From Spiribacter halobius (GTDB taxonomy: Bacteria > Pseudomonadota > Gammaproteobacteria > Nitrococcales > Nitrococcaceae), in assembly GCF_020883455.1 (NCBI RefSeq), contig NZ_CP086615.1:3526501-3590500 (forward strand): 64,000 bases of DNA. The letters run 5' to 3'. The translations under genes and the position numbers were made by a program. The notes under the pieces are model-generated. The model searched no databases. It saw only the letters and a list, made by a program, of their open reading frames with translations, and was not told the origin of the DNA. Below, in pieces: positions 23,919 through 32,586 of the stretch (position 1 is its first letter; each line of letters starts with the position of its first letter).

Positions 23919-24808
23919 AGCACCACCTCCTCGCCGCCGCCGAGCCGCCGGCCGAGACGGCGGAGCACCTGCAGGCCGATGAGCGTGGCCGCGATCATCA
24001 GCAGCGCTCCCGCCGCCCCCAGCGGCCAGTTGGAGCCGCCGGAGAACTGCCTCGCCACCAGGTTGCCCAGCATGTAGGAGTTGCCGCCGCCGAGGAGCTC
24101 GGGAATGACGTACATGCCGAAGGCCGGGATCGACACCAGCACCACCCCGGCCATGAGCCCGGGCAGGGTCTGGGGCAGCACCGCATGGCGGAAGACGTCC
24201 ACCGGCCGCGCGTAGAGGTCGCTGGCGGCCTCCACCTGGGCATGGTCCAGCTTCTCGAAGGCGGCGTAGAGCGGCAGCACCATGAACGGCAGGAAGTTGT
24301 ACACAAGCCCCAGCACCACCGCGAAGCGCGAGGGGAACAGCCCGAGCTCCGGGGCAACGAAGCCGAGGAATGCCGCCGCATCCGCCAGCGGGGTATCCGG
24401 CGCCAGCAGATTCATCCAGCCGAAGGTGCGGATCACCTGGTTGGTCCAGGACGGCACCACCACCAGCAGCAGCAGGATGGGGCGGCGCTCCGGCGGGAAG
24501 GTGGTGATGAAGTAGGCGATCGGATAGGCGATCACCGTCACCAGCGCCGTCGCCAGCACCGTCTGCCAGAGCGAGCGCAGCAGGGTGTAGAGATTCCCCG
24601 GGCTCCAGCCGAGGAAGCCGAAGCCGGCGAGCTCCCGGAACGCCTCGAGGCTCGGCGGCGGTGTCGGCAGGCCGTAGGGCCCGGCCGACAGGAAGGCGAT
24701 GGTCACGAGATAGATGCTCGGCAGCACCAGAAAGAAGCCGATCCACGCCGCCGCCGGGGCCACGGTGAGCAGCAGCGCGCGCGGTGGCAGTCGGGAGCCC
24801 GCGGCCAT
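23915..24808 (-). CDS. potB: Polyamine ABC transporter permease, PotB/PotH type
   Basis: A 297-residue inner-membrane permease with six predicted helices. The EAA loop is EAASDLYARPVDVFRHAVLP. It starts three bases after the potA stop and overlaps potC, so the subunits are translationally coupled. Confidence 0.93.
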   Translation of the reverse strand: MAAGSRLPPRALLLTVAPAAAWIGFFLVLPSIYLVTIAFLSAGPYGLPTPPPSLEAFRELAGFGFLGWSPGNLYTLLRSLWQTVLATALVTVIAYPIAYFITTFPPERRPILLLLVVVPSWTNQVIRTFGWMNLLAPDTPLADAAAFLGFVAPELGLFPSRFAVVLGLVYNFLPFMVLPLYAAFEKLDHAQVEAASDLYARPVDVFRHAVLPQTLPGLMAGVVLVSIPAFGMYVIPELLGGGNSYMLGNLVARQFSGGSNWPLGAAGALLMIAATLIGLQVLRRLGRRLGGGEEVVL

Positions 24809-24811
24809 GGG

Positions 24812-25948
24812 CTAGCCCTCGCCCCCGTCCTGGCCGAGCAGCCGGACGTCGCTGCTGGCCACACCCAGCGTCACCCGCTCACCGACGCCGTAGAGCCCCT
24901 GGCCCCGGTTGTGGCGGATCAGGGTCACCCGCTCGCCGTCGCAGTCCACCTGGTACTCGGCCACGCTGCCGCGGTAGAGGCGCTCCACCACCTCGCCGGC
25001 GAAGCGGTTCTCCGCGCCCTCCGCGGCGGGGCCGATATCCAGCGTCTCAGGGCGCAGCAGCGCGTGCCGGCCCTCGCCGGCCACCGGCGCGGCCAGGGTG
25101 ACGAAGGGCAGCGCCACGCCGCCATCGCTGCGCCGCTCCGCGGGAAACAGGTTGCTGTGGCCCATGAAGCGGGCGACGAAGAGATTCGCCGGCTGCTCGT
25201 AGACGGCCTGGGGCGAGCCTACCTGCTGCACGCGCCCGGCCTGCAGCACGGCCAGGCGGTCGCTCATGACCATCGCCTCCTGCTGATCGTGGGTCACGAA
25301 GACGAAGGTCATGCCCACACGGCGCTGCAGGCGCAGCAGCTCCACCTGCAACTCGCCGCGCAGCCCGGCGTCCAGCGCCGAGAGGGGCTCGTCCAGCAGC
25401 AGCACGTCGGGCTCGTTGATCAGCGCCCGGGCCAGGGCCACGCGCTGGCTCTGGCCGCCGGAGAGCTGGCCGACGCGCCGGCCGAGCAGCTCGCGGATGC
25501 GGATCAGCTCGGCGATCTCCGTCACCCGGCGCTCCCGCTCCGCCCGCGGCTGCCCCCGCATGCGCAGGCCGAAGCCGATGTTCTCGGCGACATCGAGATG
25601 CGGGAACAGGGCGTAGGACTGGAACACGGTGTTGACGCTGCGCCGGTGAGGCGGAATGTCGGTCACCGGTGCGCCGCCAACACTGACGGTACCGGCGTCG
25701 GCATGCTCGAGGCCGGCGAGGATGCGCAGGAGCGTGGTCTTGCCGCAACCTGAGGGGCCGAGCAGGGTGAAGAACTCGCCGGCCTCGATGGCGAGGTCGA
25801 CCCCGTCCAGCGCCACGGCGTCCGCCCCGAACTGCTTGCGCAGCCCCTCGAGGCGAATGCTGGAGGCCGCGCGCCGGGCCGTACGTGCCGGTTCCGCGGT
25901 GGCCTCGTCGACGGTCCGCGCCGCGACCTCTTGCGTCTCCGCTCTCAT
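24812..25948 (-). CDS. potA: Polyamine ABC transporter ATP-binding protein
   Basis: A 378-residue ATPase with Walker A GPSGCGKTT, Q-loop TVFQSYALFPHLDVAENI, signature LSGGQSQRVALARA, Walker B VLLLDEPLSALD and H-loop VTHDQ, then a C-terminal TOBE domain (LRPETLDI...). The first 30 residues are an extra polar segment compared with E. coli PotA. It powers uptake through PotB/PotC. Confidence 0.94.
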   Translation of the reverse strand: MRAETQEVAARTVDEATAEPARTARRAASSIRLEGLRKQFGADAVALDGVDLAIEAGEFFTLLGPSGCGKTTLLRILAGLEHADAGTVSVGGAPVTDIPPHRRSVNTVFQSYALFPHLDVAENIGFGLRMRGQPRAERERRVTEIAELIRIRELLGRRVGQLSGGQSQRVALARALINEPDVLLLDEPLSALDAGLRGELQVELLRLQRRVGMTFVFVTHDQQEAMVMSDRLAVLQAGRVQQVGSPQAVYEQPANLFVARFMGHSNLFPAERRSDGGVALPFVTLAAPVAGEGRHALLRPETLDIGPAAEGAENRFAGEVVERLYRGSVAEYQVDCDGERVTLIRHNRGQGLYGVGERVTLGVASSDVRLLGQDGGEG

Positions 25949-26009
25949 GCGCCGTCATCCTCCCTCATGCCGGGGTATCGTCGCAGCGCGCCGCCCCTCA
26001 CGCGAGACC

Positions 26010-27290
26010 TCATAGCCGGTCCCGCAGCCGGTAGAAGTTCGTGGCCAGCACCAGCAGCGGCGTGCGCAGCCGCTCGCCCCCCGGAAAGCGCCGGTGCCGG
26101 ACGCGGGCGAAGCGATCGAAGCGCTCTGCCTGCCCGCCGATGGCCTCGGCCAGCAGCTTCCCCGCAAGCCCCGCCAGCGCCATGCCCTGGCCGGAGTAGC
26201 CCTGGGCATAGTAGACGCTGTCGCCGATACGGCCGAAGTCCGGCGCCCGGTTCAGCGTGATGCCAACCCGCCCGCCCCAGCAGTACTCCGCAGGCACGCC
26301 GGCGATGGCCGGAAACAGGCCGGCGAGCTTCGCGACGAGGCGGTCCTGCAGCCGCTCCGGGTCGCGGCCGTTGTAGCTCACCTCGCCGCCGAACAGCAGC
26401 CGCCGGTCGGTTGAGAGGCGGTAGTAGTCGAGCACGAAGTTGGCGTCCGACACCGCGTCGCCACCGGGCAGGGTCTGCGCGACCTGCGCCTCGTCCAGCG
26501 GGGCGGTGGCGAGCACATAGTTGCCCACCGGCATGAGCCGCCCACGCAGCTCGGGGGCGAGCTCCGCGCCCAGGTAGGCGTTGCCCGCCAGCACCACGAA
26601 GTCGGCCTCCACCCGGCCCCGCTCGGTCTCCACCACCGCCGGGCGCCCCGGCCGCAGACGCCGCGCGGCGGTGCCTTCGTGCAGCCTGGCCCCCGCGGCC
26701 ACCGCCGCCCGGGCAAGCCCCAGCGTGTAGTTCAGCGGATGCAGATGGACCGCCCCCGGCTCCCGGAGGCCGCCGATGTAGCGCTCGGTGCGCACCCGCT
26801 CGCGCAGGGCTTCCCGGTCCAGCCACTCGGGCTCGTCGTAGCCGTACTCCCGCGCCAGCGTGGCCTGCAGGTCGGCAAGCTCGCGCAGATGGCGCGGCTT
26901 GATGGCGGCATGCACCGCGCCGAAGCGAAGGTCGCAGGGGATCTCGTGCCGGCGCACACGCTCGATGGTGAGCGCCACGGCCTCGCGGGTCATCGCGAAC
27001 ACCTCGCGGGCCCCTTCCCGGCCGATGGCCTGAGCGACCACGCCCAGGTCCGTACCGAGCCCCGGCAGCACCTGGCCGCCGCTGCGCCCGGAGGCGCCCC
27101 AACCGATGCGCTCGGCCTCCAGGAGCACCACGCGGTAGCCCCGCTCGGCGAGATGCAGCGCCGCCGAGCAGCCGGTGATGCCGCCGCCGACTACGCAGAC
27201 ATCCGTCCGCACGCTGCCGGACAGCGGCCCCTCGGCCTGCGGATCGACGCGACGCGTGGCCTCGTAGTACGAGCGCTCTTCGAAGCTCAT
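26010..27290 (-). CDS. puuB: Gamma-glutamylpolyamine oxidase (FAD), copy 1
   Basis: A 426-residue DAO-family flavoprotein with the FAD-binding DVCVVGGGITGCSAALHLAE motif, GWGASGRSGGQVL, and the C-terminal YAQGYSGQGMALAG. It oxidises gamma-glutamylputrescine to the aldehyde. It heads the minus-strand run leading into the ABC importer and puuA. A second PuuB at 33971-35263 shares layout (PFPGG...YYQLRDRL end) but differs widely. Confidence 0.9.
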   Translation of the reverse strand: MSFEERSYYEATRRVDPQAEGPLSGSVRTDVCVVGGGITGCSAALHLAERGYRVVLLEAERIGWGASGRSGGQVLPGLGTDLGVVAQAIGREGAREVFAMTREAVALTIERVRRHEIPCDLRFGAVHAAIKPRHLRELADLQATLAREYGYDEPEWLDREALRERVRTERYIGGLREPGAVHLHPLNYTLGLARAAVAAGARLHEGTAARRLRPGRPAVVETERGRVEADFVVLAGNAYLGAELAPELRGRLMPVGNYVLATAPLDEAQVAQTLPGGDAVSDANFVLDYYRLSTDRRLLFGGEVSYNGRDPERLQDRLVAKLAGLFPAIAGVPAEYCWGGRVGITLNRAPDFGRIGDSVYYAQGYSGQGMALAGLAGKLLAEAIGGQAERFDRFARVRHRRFPGGERLRTPLLVLATNFYRLRDRL

Positions 27291-27378
27291 GCCGCGGCGC
27301 TCCCTGGGGCACTCCGGGGATTCTGCCTACGTACCGGCCTCGGGCAGCGCCACGCGGCGGCTCGCATCAGCGCTGGCA

Positions 27379-27488
27379 GTGCGGGGCGGGGTGGGAGCGC
27401 CCGGGACCCTCTGCGGCAGGGATGCCGCAGTGGAGCCTCCAGGGATGGATTCACGGCGTGTCCCGGGCGCTCCCACCCCGTCCCGCAC
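27379..27488. repeat. Constant-core element with private arms, copy 2
   Basis: Arms of 29 bases starting GTGCGGGGCGGGGTGGG are complementary with one mismatch. The core has GCGGCA/TGCCGC and GGGATGGATTCACGGCGTGT. It lies in the 350-base gap between puuB and the aminotransferase; the rest of the gap has no gene and only a half-site GATCACA near 27585. Confidence 0.85.
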
Positions 27489-27640
27489 CGGGCACGGCCA
27501 ATACTTCGATCGCGGGCTCGCGGCGAAATGGCTGCATCCGCAACTCGATTGCCCGGGATCACGCCCGGGTGCAACATAAAGCGATCACAGGCGGGGCCCG
27601 GACGCTCCGCACCGGACAATGGATCAGGGGGCGCAAGACC

Positions 27641-28984
27641 ATGACCGAGCAGGCACACAACCTCACCGAACCCCAGGCGGCGGCGGAGCTGCCCGCGTAC
27701 TGGATGCCCTTCACCGCGAATCGCGCCTTCGCCCGCGACCCGCTCATGGTCGAGCGGGCCGAGGGCAACTACCTGATCACCCCCGAGGGGCAGCGCGTGT
27801 TCGACGCCAGTGCCGGGCTCTGGTGCACTGGCGCCGGCCACAACCGCCCGGAGATCCGCGACGCCGTGGCCGCGCAGCTCGGCACGCTGGACTACGCGCC
27901 GGCGTTCCAGTTCGGTCATCCGCTCGCCTTCCGCCTCGCCGAGCGACTGCGCTCGCTCGCCCCGGACCCGCTGGACTATGCCTTCTTCTGCAACTCCGGC
28001 TCGGAGGCGGCGGATACCGCCATCAAGATGGCCCGGGCCTACTGGCGCATGCACGGCCGGGCCTCGAAGACCAAGGTCATCGGCCGTGCCCGCGGCTACC
28101 ACGGCATGAATGTGGGCGGCACCAGCGTCGGCGGCATCAACGCCAACCGCAAGCACTACGGCGCGCTGATGGACACCGACCACCTGCCGCACACGCTGCT
28201 GCCGGAGGCCGCCTTCAGCCGCGGCCAGCCGGAGACGGGCGCGCATCTCGCCGACGAGCTGCTGCGGCTCATCGACCTGCACGACGCCTCCAATATCGCC
28301 GCCGTCATGGTCGAGCCGTTCGCCGGCTCCACCGGCGTGCTGGTGCCGCCGGTGGGCTACCTCGAGCGGCTGCGCGAGATCTGTTCGGCCCACGATATCC
28401 TGCTTATCTTCGACGAGGTGATCACCGGCTTCGGCCGCGTCGGCGAGATGTTCGCCGCCGAGCGCTTCGGCGTCGTCCCCGACCTGATGACGCTGGCCAA
28501 GCAGATCACCAACGGCGCGCTGCCGCTGGGGGCGGTCATGGCGAGCCGGGAGATCCACACCGCCTTCATGGCGCAGGACCTGCCGGAGCATGCCATCGAA
28601 TTCCCCCATGGCTACACCTACTCGGGGCATCCGGTGGCCTGCGCGGCGGCCATGGCGAGCCTGGACATCATCGAGAACGACGGCCTGGTGGCGCGGGGCC
28701 GGGAGCTCGCCCCGGTGCTGGAGGCCCAGCTGCACGCCCGGCGCGGCGCGCCGCACGTTACCGACATCCGCAACCTCGGGCTCGCCGGCGCCATCCAGCT
28801 CGCGCCGCGGGACGGCGACGCGACCATCCGGCCGCGGGAGGCGGCCCTCGATCTCTGGCACCGGGGCTTCTACGTGCGCTTCGGTGGCGACACGCTGCAG
28901 TTCACGCCGCCCTACACCAGCACCCGCGAGGAGCTGGAGGCGCTGGGCGAGGCCGTGGGCCAGGCCCTGGCGCGACTGCGCTAG
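27641..28984 (+). CDS. spuC: Class III aminotransferase (putrescine/omega-amino acid--pyruvate type)
   Basis: A 447-residue PLP enzyme with NSGSEAADTAIKMARAYW, RGYHGMNVGGTSVGG, IFDEVITGFGRVG and TLAKQITNGALPLGA (PLP lysine in AKQI). It likely transaminates putrescine or beta-alanine-like amines with pyruvate, giving a second route next to the gamma-glutamyl route. It is divergent from puuB and stands alone on this strand. The symbol follows the Pseudomonas enzyme and the exact amine is not certain. Confidence 0.85.
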   Translation: MTEQAHNLTEPQAAAELPAYWMPFTANRAFARDPLMVERAEGNYLITPEGQRVFDASAGLWCTGAGHNRPEIRDAVAAQLGTLDYAPAFQFGHPLAFRLAERLRSLAPDPLDYAFFCNSGSEAADTAIKMARAYWRMHGRASKTKVIGRARGYHGMNVGGTSVGGINANRKHYGALMDTDHLPHTLLPEAAFSRGQPETGAHLADELLRLIDLHDASNIAAVMVEPFAGSTGVLVPPVGYLERLREICSAHDILLIFDEVITGFGRVGEMFAAERFGVVPDLMTLAKQITNGALPLGAVMASREIHTAFMAQDLPEHAIEFPHGYTYSGHPVACAAAMASLDIIENDGLVARGRELAPVLEAQLHARRGAPHVTDIRNLGLAGAIQLAPRDGDATIRPREAALDLWHRGFYVRFGGDTLQFTPPYTSTREELEALGEAVGQALARLR

Positions 28985-29013
28985 GCGAGCGCCGGCTGAC
29001 TCGCGGAAATCCC

Positions 29014-30513
29014 TCACCCCATCGCCATCCAGGTGGTCTTGAGCTCGGTGTACTTGTCGATGGCGTGCAGGGACTTGTCGCGGCCGATGCCGGACTGCTT
29101 GTAGCCACCGAAGGGCACGGTGATGTCGTCCGCGTCGTAGCAGTTGACCCACACCATGCCCGCCCGCAGGCCCCGGCTGACCCGGTGCGCGGTGCGGATA
29201 TCCCGGGTCCAGACGCCGGCGGCCAGGCCGTAGTGGGTGTCGTTGGCGACGGCCACAGCCTCCTCGGCATCGTCCACGGTGATCACGGCGAGCACCGGCC
29301 CGAAGATCTCCTCGCGAGCGATGCGCATGCGGTTGCCGACGCCGTCGAACACCGTCGGCTCGATGAAGAAGCCCCCGCTGTCCTCGCGCACCCGGCGCCC
29401 GCCCACGGCGATGCGGGCCCCCTCGGCGGTGCCCTCGCGGATGTAGTCGAGCACCCGCTGCATCTGGCCCTCGTCCACCATGGCGCCGAGCCGCGTGGCG
29501 GGATCCAGCGGATCTCCCGGGGTGAAGCGTTCCGCCTCCGCCACCAGGCGCTCGAGCAGCGCATCGCGCACGCCGCGCTCGACGATCAGACGCGAGCCGG
29601 CAGTGCACACCTCGCCCTGGTTGAAGAAGATCCCGTTGGCTGCGGCCCGGGCGGCGGCGTCCAGGTCCGGGGCGTCAGCGAGCACGATGTGCGGCGACTT
29701 GCCCCCGCACTCGAGCCAGACGCGCTTCATGTTCGAGCGCCCGGAATACTCCAGGAAGCGCTTGCCCACCGCGGTGGAGCCGGTGAAGGCGAGACAGTCG
29801 ACGTCGTTATGCAGCCCCAGGGCCTGACCGGTGGTGGGCCCGTCCCCGGGCAGGACGTTCAGCACCCCCGCCGGCAGCCCCGCCGTCACCGCCAGCTCAG
29901 CGAGGCGCAGGGCCGACAGCGGGCTCTGCTCGGCGGGCTTGAGCACCACCGAGTTGCCCGCGGCAAGCGCCGGTGCCAGCTTCCAGGTGGCCATCAGCAG
30001 CGGGAAGTTCCAGGGCACGACCGCCGCCACCACGCCCACGGGCTCGCGGGTCACCGTCGCCAGCACGTCGTCGGCGGTTGGCGCCACCTCGCCCTGGAGC
30101 TTGTCGACGGCCTCGGCGTAGTACTGGAAGCAGGCGGCCACGTTGGGCACATCCACGCCGCCGGAGAGTGCTACCGGCTTGCCCATGTCCAGCGTCTCCA
30201 GCGCCGCGAGCTCGGCGGCATGCTCGCGGATGAGCCCGGCGAAGCGCAGCAGCACCGCCTTGCGCGCCGACGGCGGCTGCCCGGCCCAGCGCCGATCCTC
30301 GAAGGCGCGGCGCGCCGCCGCGACGGCAGCGTCGACGTCGTCCTCGCTGGCCAGGGCCACCTCGGCCAGTACCGCACCGGTGGCCGGGTTGACGGTGGCG
30401 AAGCGCTCGTCGCTCGCCGGTTTCCGGGGCTCGCCGTCGATGAACGGCCACGTGCGCGGGGTGAGGGCGTCGGCGGTTCGCTGCCACTCGGCGCGGGTGG
30501 TCGGCAGGTCCAT
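29014..30513 (-). CDS. puuC: Gamma-glutamyl-gamma-aminobutyraldehyde dehydrogenase
   Basis: A 499-residue aldehyde dehydrogenase with VVPWNFPLLMATWKLAPALA, AFTGSTAVGKRF, WLECGGKSPHIV (catalytic Glu) and FFNQGEVCTAGSRL (catalytic Cys). AAGGAG precedes the ATG. It oxidises the aldehyde made by PuuB to gamma-glutamyl-GABA. It is divergent from puuD, and the shared gap contains a GntR-type palindrome. Confidence 0.92.
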   Translation of the reverse strand: MDLPTTRAEWQRTADALTPRTWPFIDGEPRKPASDERFATVNPATGAVLAEVALASEDDVDAAVAAARRAFEDRRWAGQPPSARKAVLLRFAGLIREHAAELAALETLDMGKPVALSGGVDVPNVAACFQYYAEAVDKLQGEVAPTADDVLATVTREPVGVVAAVVPWNFPLLMATWKLAPALAAGNSVVLKPAEQSPLSALRLAELAVTAGLPAGVLNVLPGDGPTTGQALGLHNDVDCLAFTGSTAVGKRFLEYSGRSNMKRVWLECGGKSPHIVLADAPDLDAAARAAANGIFFNQGEVCTAGSRLIVERGVRDALLERLVAEAERFTPGDPLDPATRLGAMVDEGQMQRVLDYIREGTAEGARIAVGGRRVREDSGGFFIEPTVFDGVGNRMRIAREEIFGPVLAVITVDDAEEAVAVANDTHYGLAAGVWTRDIRTAHRVSRGLRAGMVWVNCYDADDITVPFGGYKQSGIGRDKSLHAIDKYTELKTTWMAMG

Positions 30514-30582
30514 GGCACTCTCCTTGGGCCCGTTCCCGGCCGCCCCGGATGGGCGTGCGGGACCTTTGCGGGCGTCGCGAGT

Positions 30583-30594
30583 TTGTGATCACAA
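30583..30594. promoter_or_regulatory. GntR-type operator between puuC and puuD
   Basis: TTGTGATCACAA, a perfect 12-base palindrome in the 127-base divergent gap, 46 bases before the puuD ATG. The same core recurs at 32541-32550 next to the gntR gene. Confidence 0.65.
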
Positions 30595-30640
30595 TAGAAG
30601 CGCCGCAGGGGCGGCGCAAGCTCAGGGCGGGAGGACGGCG

Positions 30641-31441
30641 ATGGGTACGTGGCCGCGGGTGGGCATTCCGGTGGACGTCAAGCGCATCGGCGACGCCGCG
30701 TTTCACGCCGTCGGCGAGAAGTATCTGGCCGCGGTGGCGCACGTCACCGGGGCTCTGCCGCTGCTGCTGCCCGCGCTGGGGCGCGGCGAGGAGGGGGCCG
30801 ACCTCGGCGGGCAGTTCAAGCCGGATGATCTGCTGGACGGGCTGGACGGGCTGTTCCTCACCGGCAGCCACTCCAACATCGAACCGCGGCACTGGGGCGA
30901 GAGCGGTGACGAGCCCGCCGCCGACCCACAGCGCGACGCCACCACGCTGCCCCTGGTGCGCAGCGCCATCGGCCGCGACCTGCCGGTGCTCGCCGTCTGC
31001 CGGGGCCTGCAGGAGCTCAATGTCGCCCTCGGCGGCAGCCTCCACCGGGCGGTGCACACGCGGGAGGGCTACGACGACCACCGCGAGGATGGCGCGCGTC
31101 CCCGGGCCGAGCGCTATGGCCCGGCCCACCCGGTCACCCTCACGGTGGACGGCCTGCTGCAGCGGATCACCGGCGCGGCCGAGCTCACGGTCAACTCCCT
31201 GCATGGCCAGGGCGTGCAGCGCCTCGGCCGCGGCCTGGTGGTGGAGGCCCGCGCGCCGGACGGCCTGGTGGAGGCCGTGCACCTGCCCGGCGCCCGTTTC
31301 GTCGTCGGCGTGCAGTGGCACCCGGAGTGGGACGCCCCCACCAACCCCGCCTCCCGCGCCCTGTTCGAGGCCTTCGGCGACGCCGTGCGCGCCTACGCCG
31401 CCGACCGGAAGCAGCTGCCGCAGCGCATGCCCGAGGCGTAG
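30641..31441 (+). CDS. puuD: Gamma-glutamyl-gamma-aminobutyrate hydrolase
   Basis: A 266-residue class I glutamine-amidotransferase-like hydrolase that releases GABA from gamma-glutamyl-GABA. The nucleophile is Cys120 (VLAVCRGLQELNVALGG), and the His-x-Glu pair is in VGVQWHPEWDA. GGGAGG precedes the ATG. It is divergent from puuC with a GntR-type operator between them, and a large hairpin follows the stop. Confidence 0.93.
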   Translation: MGTWPRVGIPVDVKRIGDAAFHAVGEKYLAAVAHVTGALPLLLPALGRGEEGADLGGQFKPDDLLDGLDGLFLTGSHSNIEPRHWGESGDEPAADPQRDATTLPLVRSAIGRDLPVLAVCRGLQELNVALGGSLHRAVHTREGYDDHREDGARPRAERYGPAHPVTLTVDGLLQRITGAAELTVNSLHGQGVQRLGRGLVVEARAPDGLVEAVHLPGARFVVGVQWHPEWDAPTNPASRALFEAFGDAVRAYAADRKQLPQRMPEA

Positions 31442-31466
31442 CGTCAGTGCGACGCGGGGACTACTA

Positions 31467-31532
31467 ATCGTATCGGAAGTATTATCAGGTCTCAGGGCCC
31501 CGGAGCGGGCCTGACAATACTTCCGATACGAT
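31467..31532. terminator. Long AT-rich hairpin between puuD and gntR
   Basis: Arms of about 23 bases, from ATCGTATCGGAAGTATT, pair with one mismatch around a GGGCCC-rich loop. The stem is much more AT-rich than the surroundings. An ACACAACG arm starts five bases later. Confidence 0.6.
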
Positions 31533-31536
31533 CAGT

Positions 31537-31649
31537 AAACACAACGACACAACGGACACCACGGAACACAACGTGGAGAGGCGGAAGCGTCCTCTCTCGT
31601 CTTTCATTCAAGTCCCTCTTATCGTTGTGGCCGTTGTGTCGTTGTGTTT
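31537..31649. repeat. ACACAACG-arm inverted repeat, copy 3
   Basis: The left arm is 31537-31573 and the right arm 31623-31649, with a loop of about 50 bases. It sits between the convergent ends of puuD and gntR. Confidence 0.85.
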
Positions 31650-31700
31650 GCGAATCGGGTCGCATTGGCCGCTTCGCCCGATGCGCACCCGCGCACACCC

Positions 31701-32456
31701 TTACCCCTCACGGTCCAGAGTCTTCCAGTCGGCCTCGGTGATGGAGCCCAGGCCCTCGCGGATGTCGGCCTCCAGGGCGAAGCGCAGGGCGGCGACGTCG
31801 CCGCGTTCGATGGCGCGGAGGGCCTCCACGTGGCGGTCGATGACATAGTCGACGCCGATGTGGGCGAGCACCAGGCGCAGGAACGGGCTGAACTGCAGCC
31901 ACAGGCTCTCCAGTAGCGGCCGCACCACCGCTCCGGGCTGCTCCACGCCGCAGAGCATGTAGTGGAATTCCCGGTGATGGCCCAGATACGCGGTGACGTC
32001 GCCGGCAGCGATGGCCTCGTCCACCGCCGCGTTCAGCGCCCACAGCCGCTGCAGCCGGGCCCCGTCCTGCAGCGGCAGGCTGCGCTCGGCGGCCATCACC
32101 TCCAGCGAGGCGCGCACCGCGCAGAGCTCGTCCAGCTTCGCCGGCGTCATGCGCGGCACGCTGACCCGACGGTTGCCGTGGGCCACCAGCGCGCGCTCCG
32201 CCACCAGCCGGCGGATCGCCTCGCGCACCGGAGTCAGGCTCGTGCCCAGCATCCCGGCGATGCCGCGCAGGGTGACGCTGCGCCCGGGCACGAAGTGGCC
32301 GCCGAGAATGGCCGCCCGCAGCTGGCGGTAGACCCATTCCTGCCGGGTCAGGCCGCTAGCCTGCGCGTCCGTGTCGGGCAGCGTCACCGGCAGCCGGAAC
32401 ACGGGTATCTCCGTCGCCGCGCCCACCGGCGCGGAATGCATGCCGGGACTCTGCAC
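31701..32456 (-). CDS. GntR-family transcriptional regulator with FCD domain
   Basis: A 251-residue FadR-type repressor. A winged helix-turn-helix (REWVYRQLRAAILGG, LRGIAGMLGTSLTPVREAIRRL) precedes an all-helical FCD domain with metal-site candidates (HHREFH, RHVEAL). The GTG at 32456 is preceded by GAGGAAG; an ATG at 32441 is the alternative. It lies between two sites with the core TGTGATCACA, upstream of puuD/puuC and between itself and the second puuA. It is therefore the likely local regulator, and probably regulates itself. The ligand is not known; a polyamine or gamma-glutamyl intermediate is a guess. Confidence 0.9.
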   Translation of the reverse strand: MQSPGMHSAPVGAATEIPVFRLPVTLPDTDAQASGLTRQEWVYRQLRAAILGGHFVPGRSVTLRGIAGMLGTSLTPVREAIRRLVAERALVAHGNRRVSVPRMTPAKLDELCAVRASLEVMAAERSLPLQDGARLQRLWALNAAVDEAIAAGDVTAYLGHHREFHYMLCGVEQPGAVVRPLLESLWLQFSPFLRLVLAHIGVDYVIDRHVEALRAIERGDVAALRFALEADIREGLGSITEADWKTLDREG

Positions 32457-32540
32457 CGTGTCTTCCTCGCTCGGCCTGCCCTGCCGGCGCGGACGACCCG
32501 CGCCACCGCCGCTTGCAGGCGCCCTGCCATCAGGCTAGCG

Positions 32541-32550
32541 TGTGATCACA
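32541..32550. promoter_or_regulatory. GntR-type operator between gntR and the second puuA
   Basis: TGTGATCACA with flanks GTGTGATCACAAAT, in the 130-base divergent gap. It matches the site at 30583-30594 over eleven bases (TGTGATCACAA). Confidence 0.65.
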
Positions 32551-32586
32551 AATACGACCAGCACGCCGGCGCGGCGGGGGTGCAGC

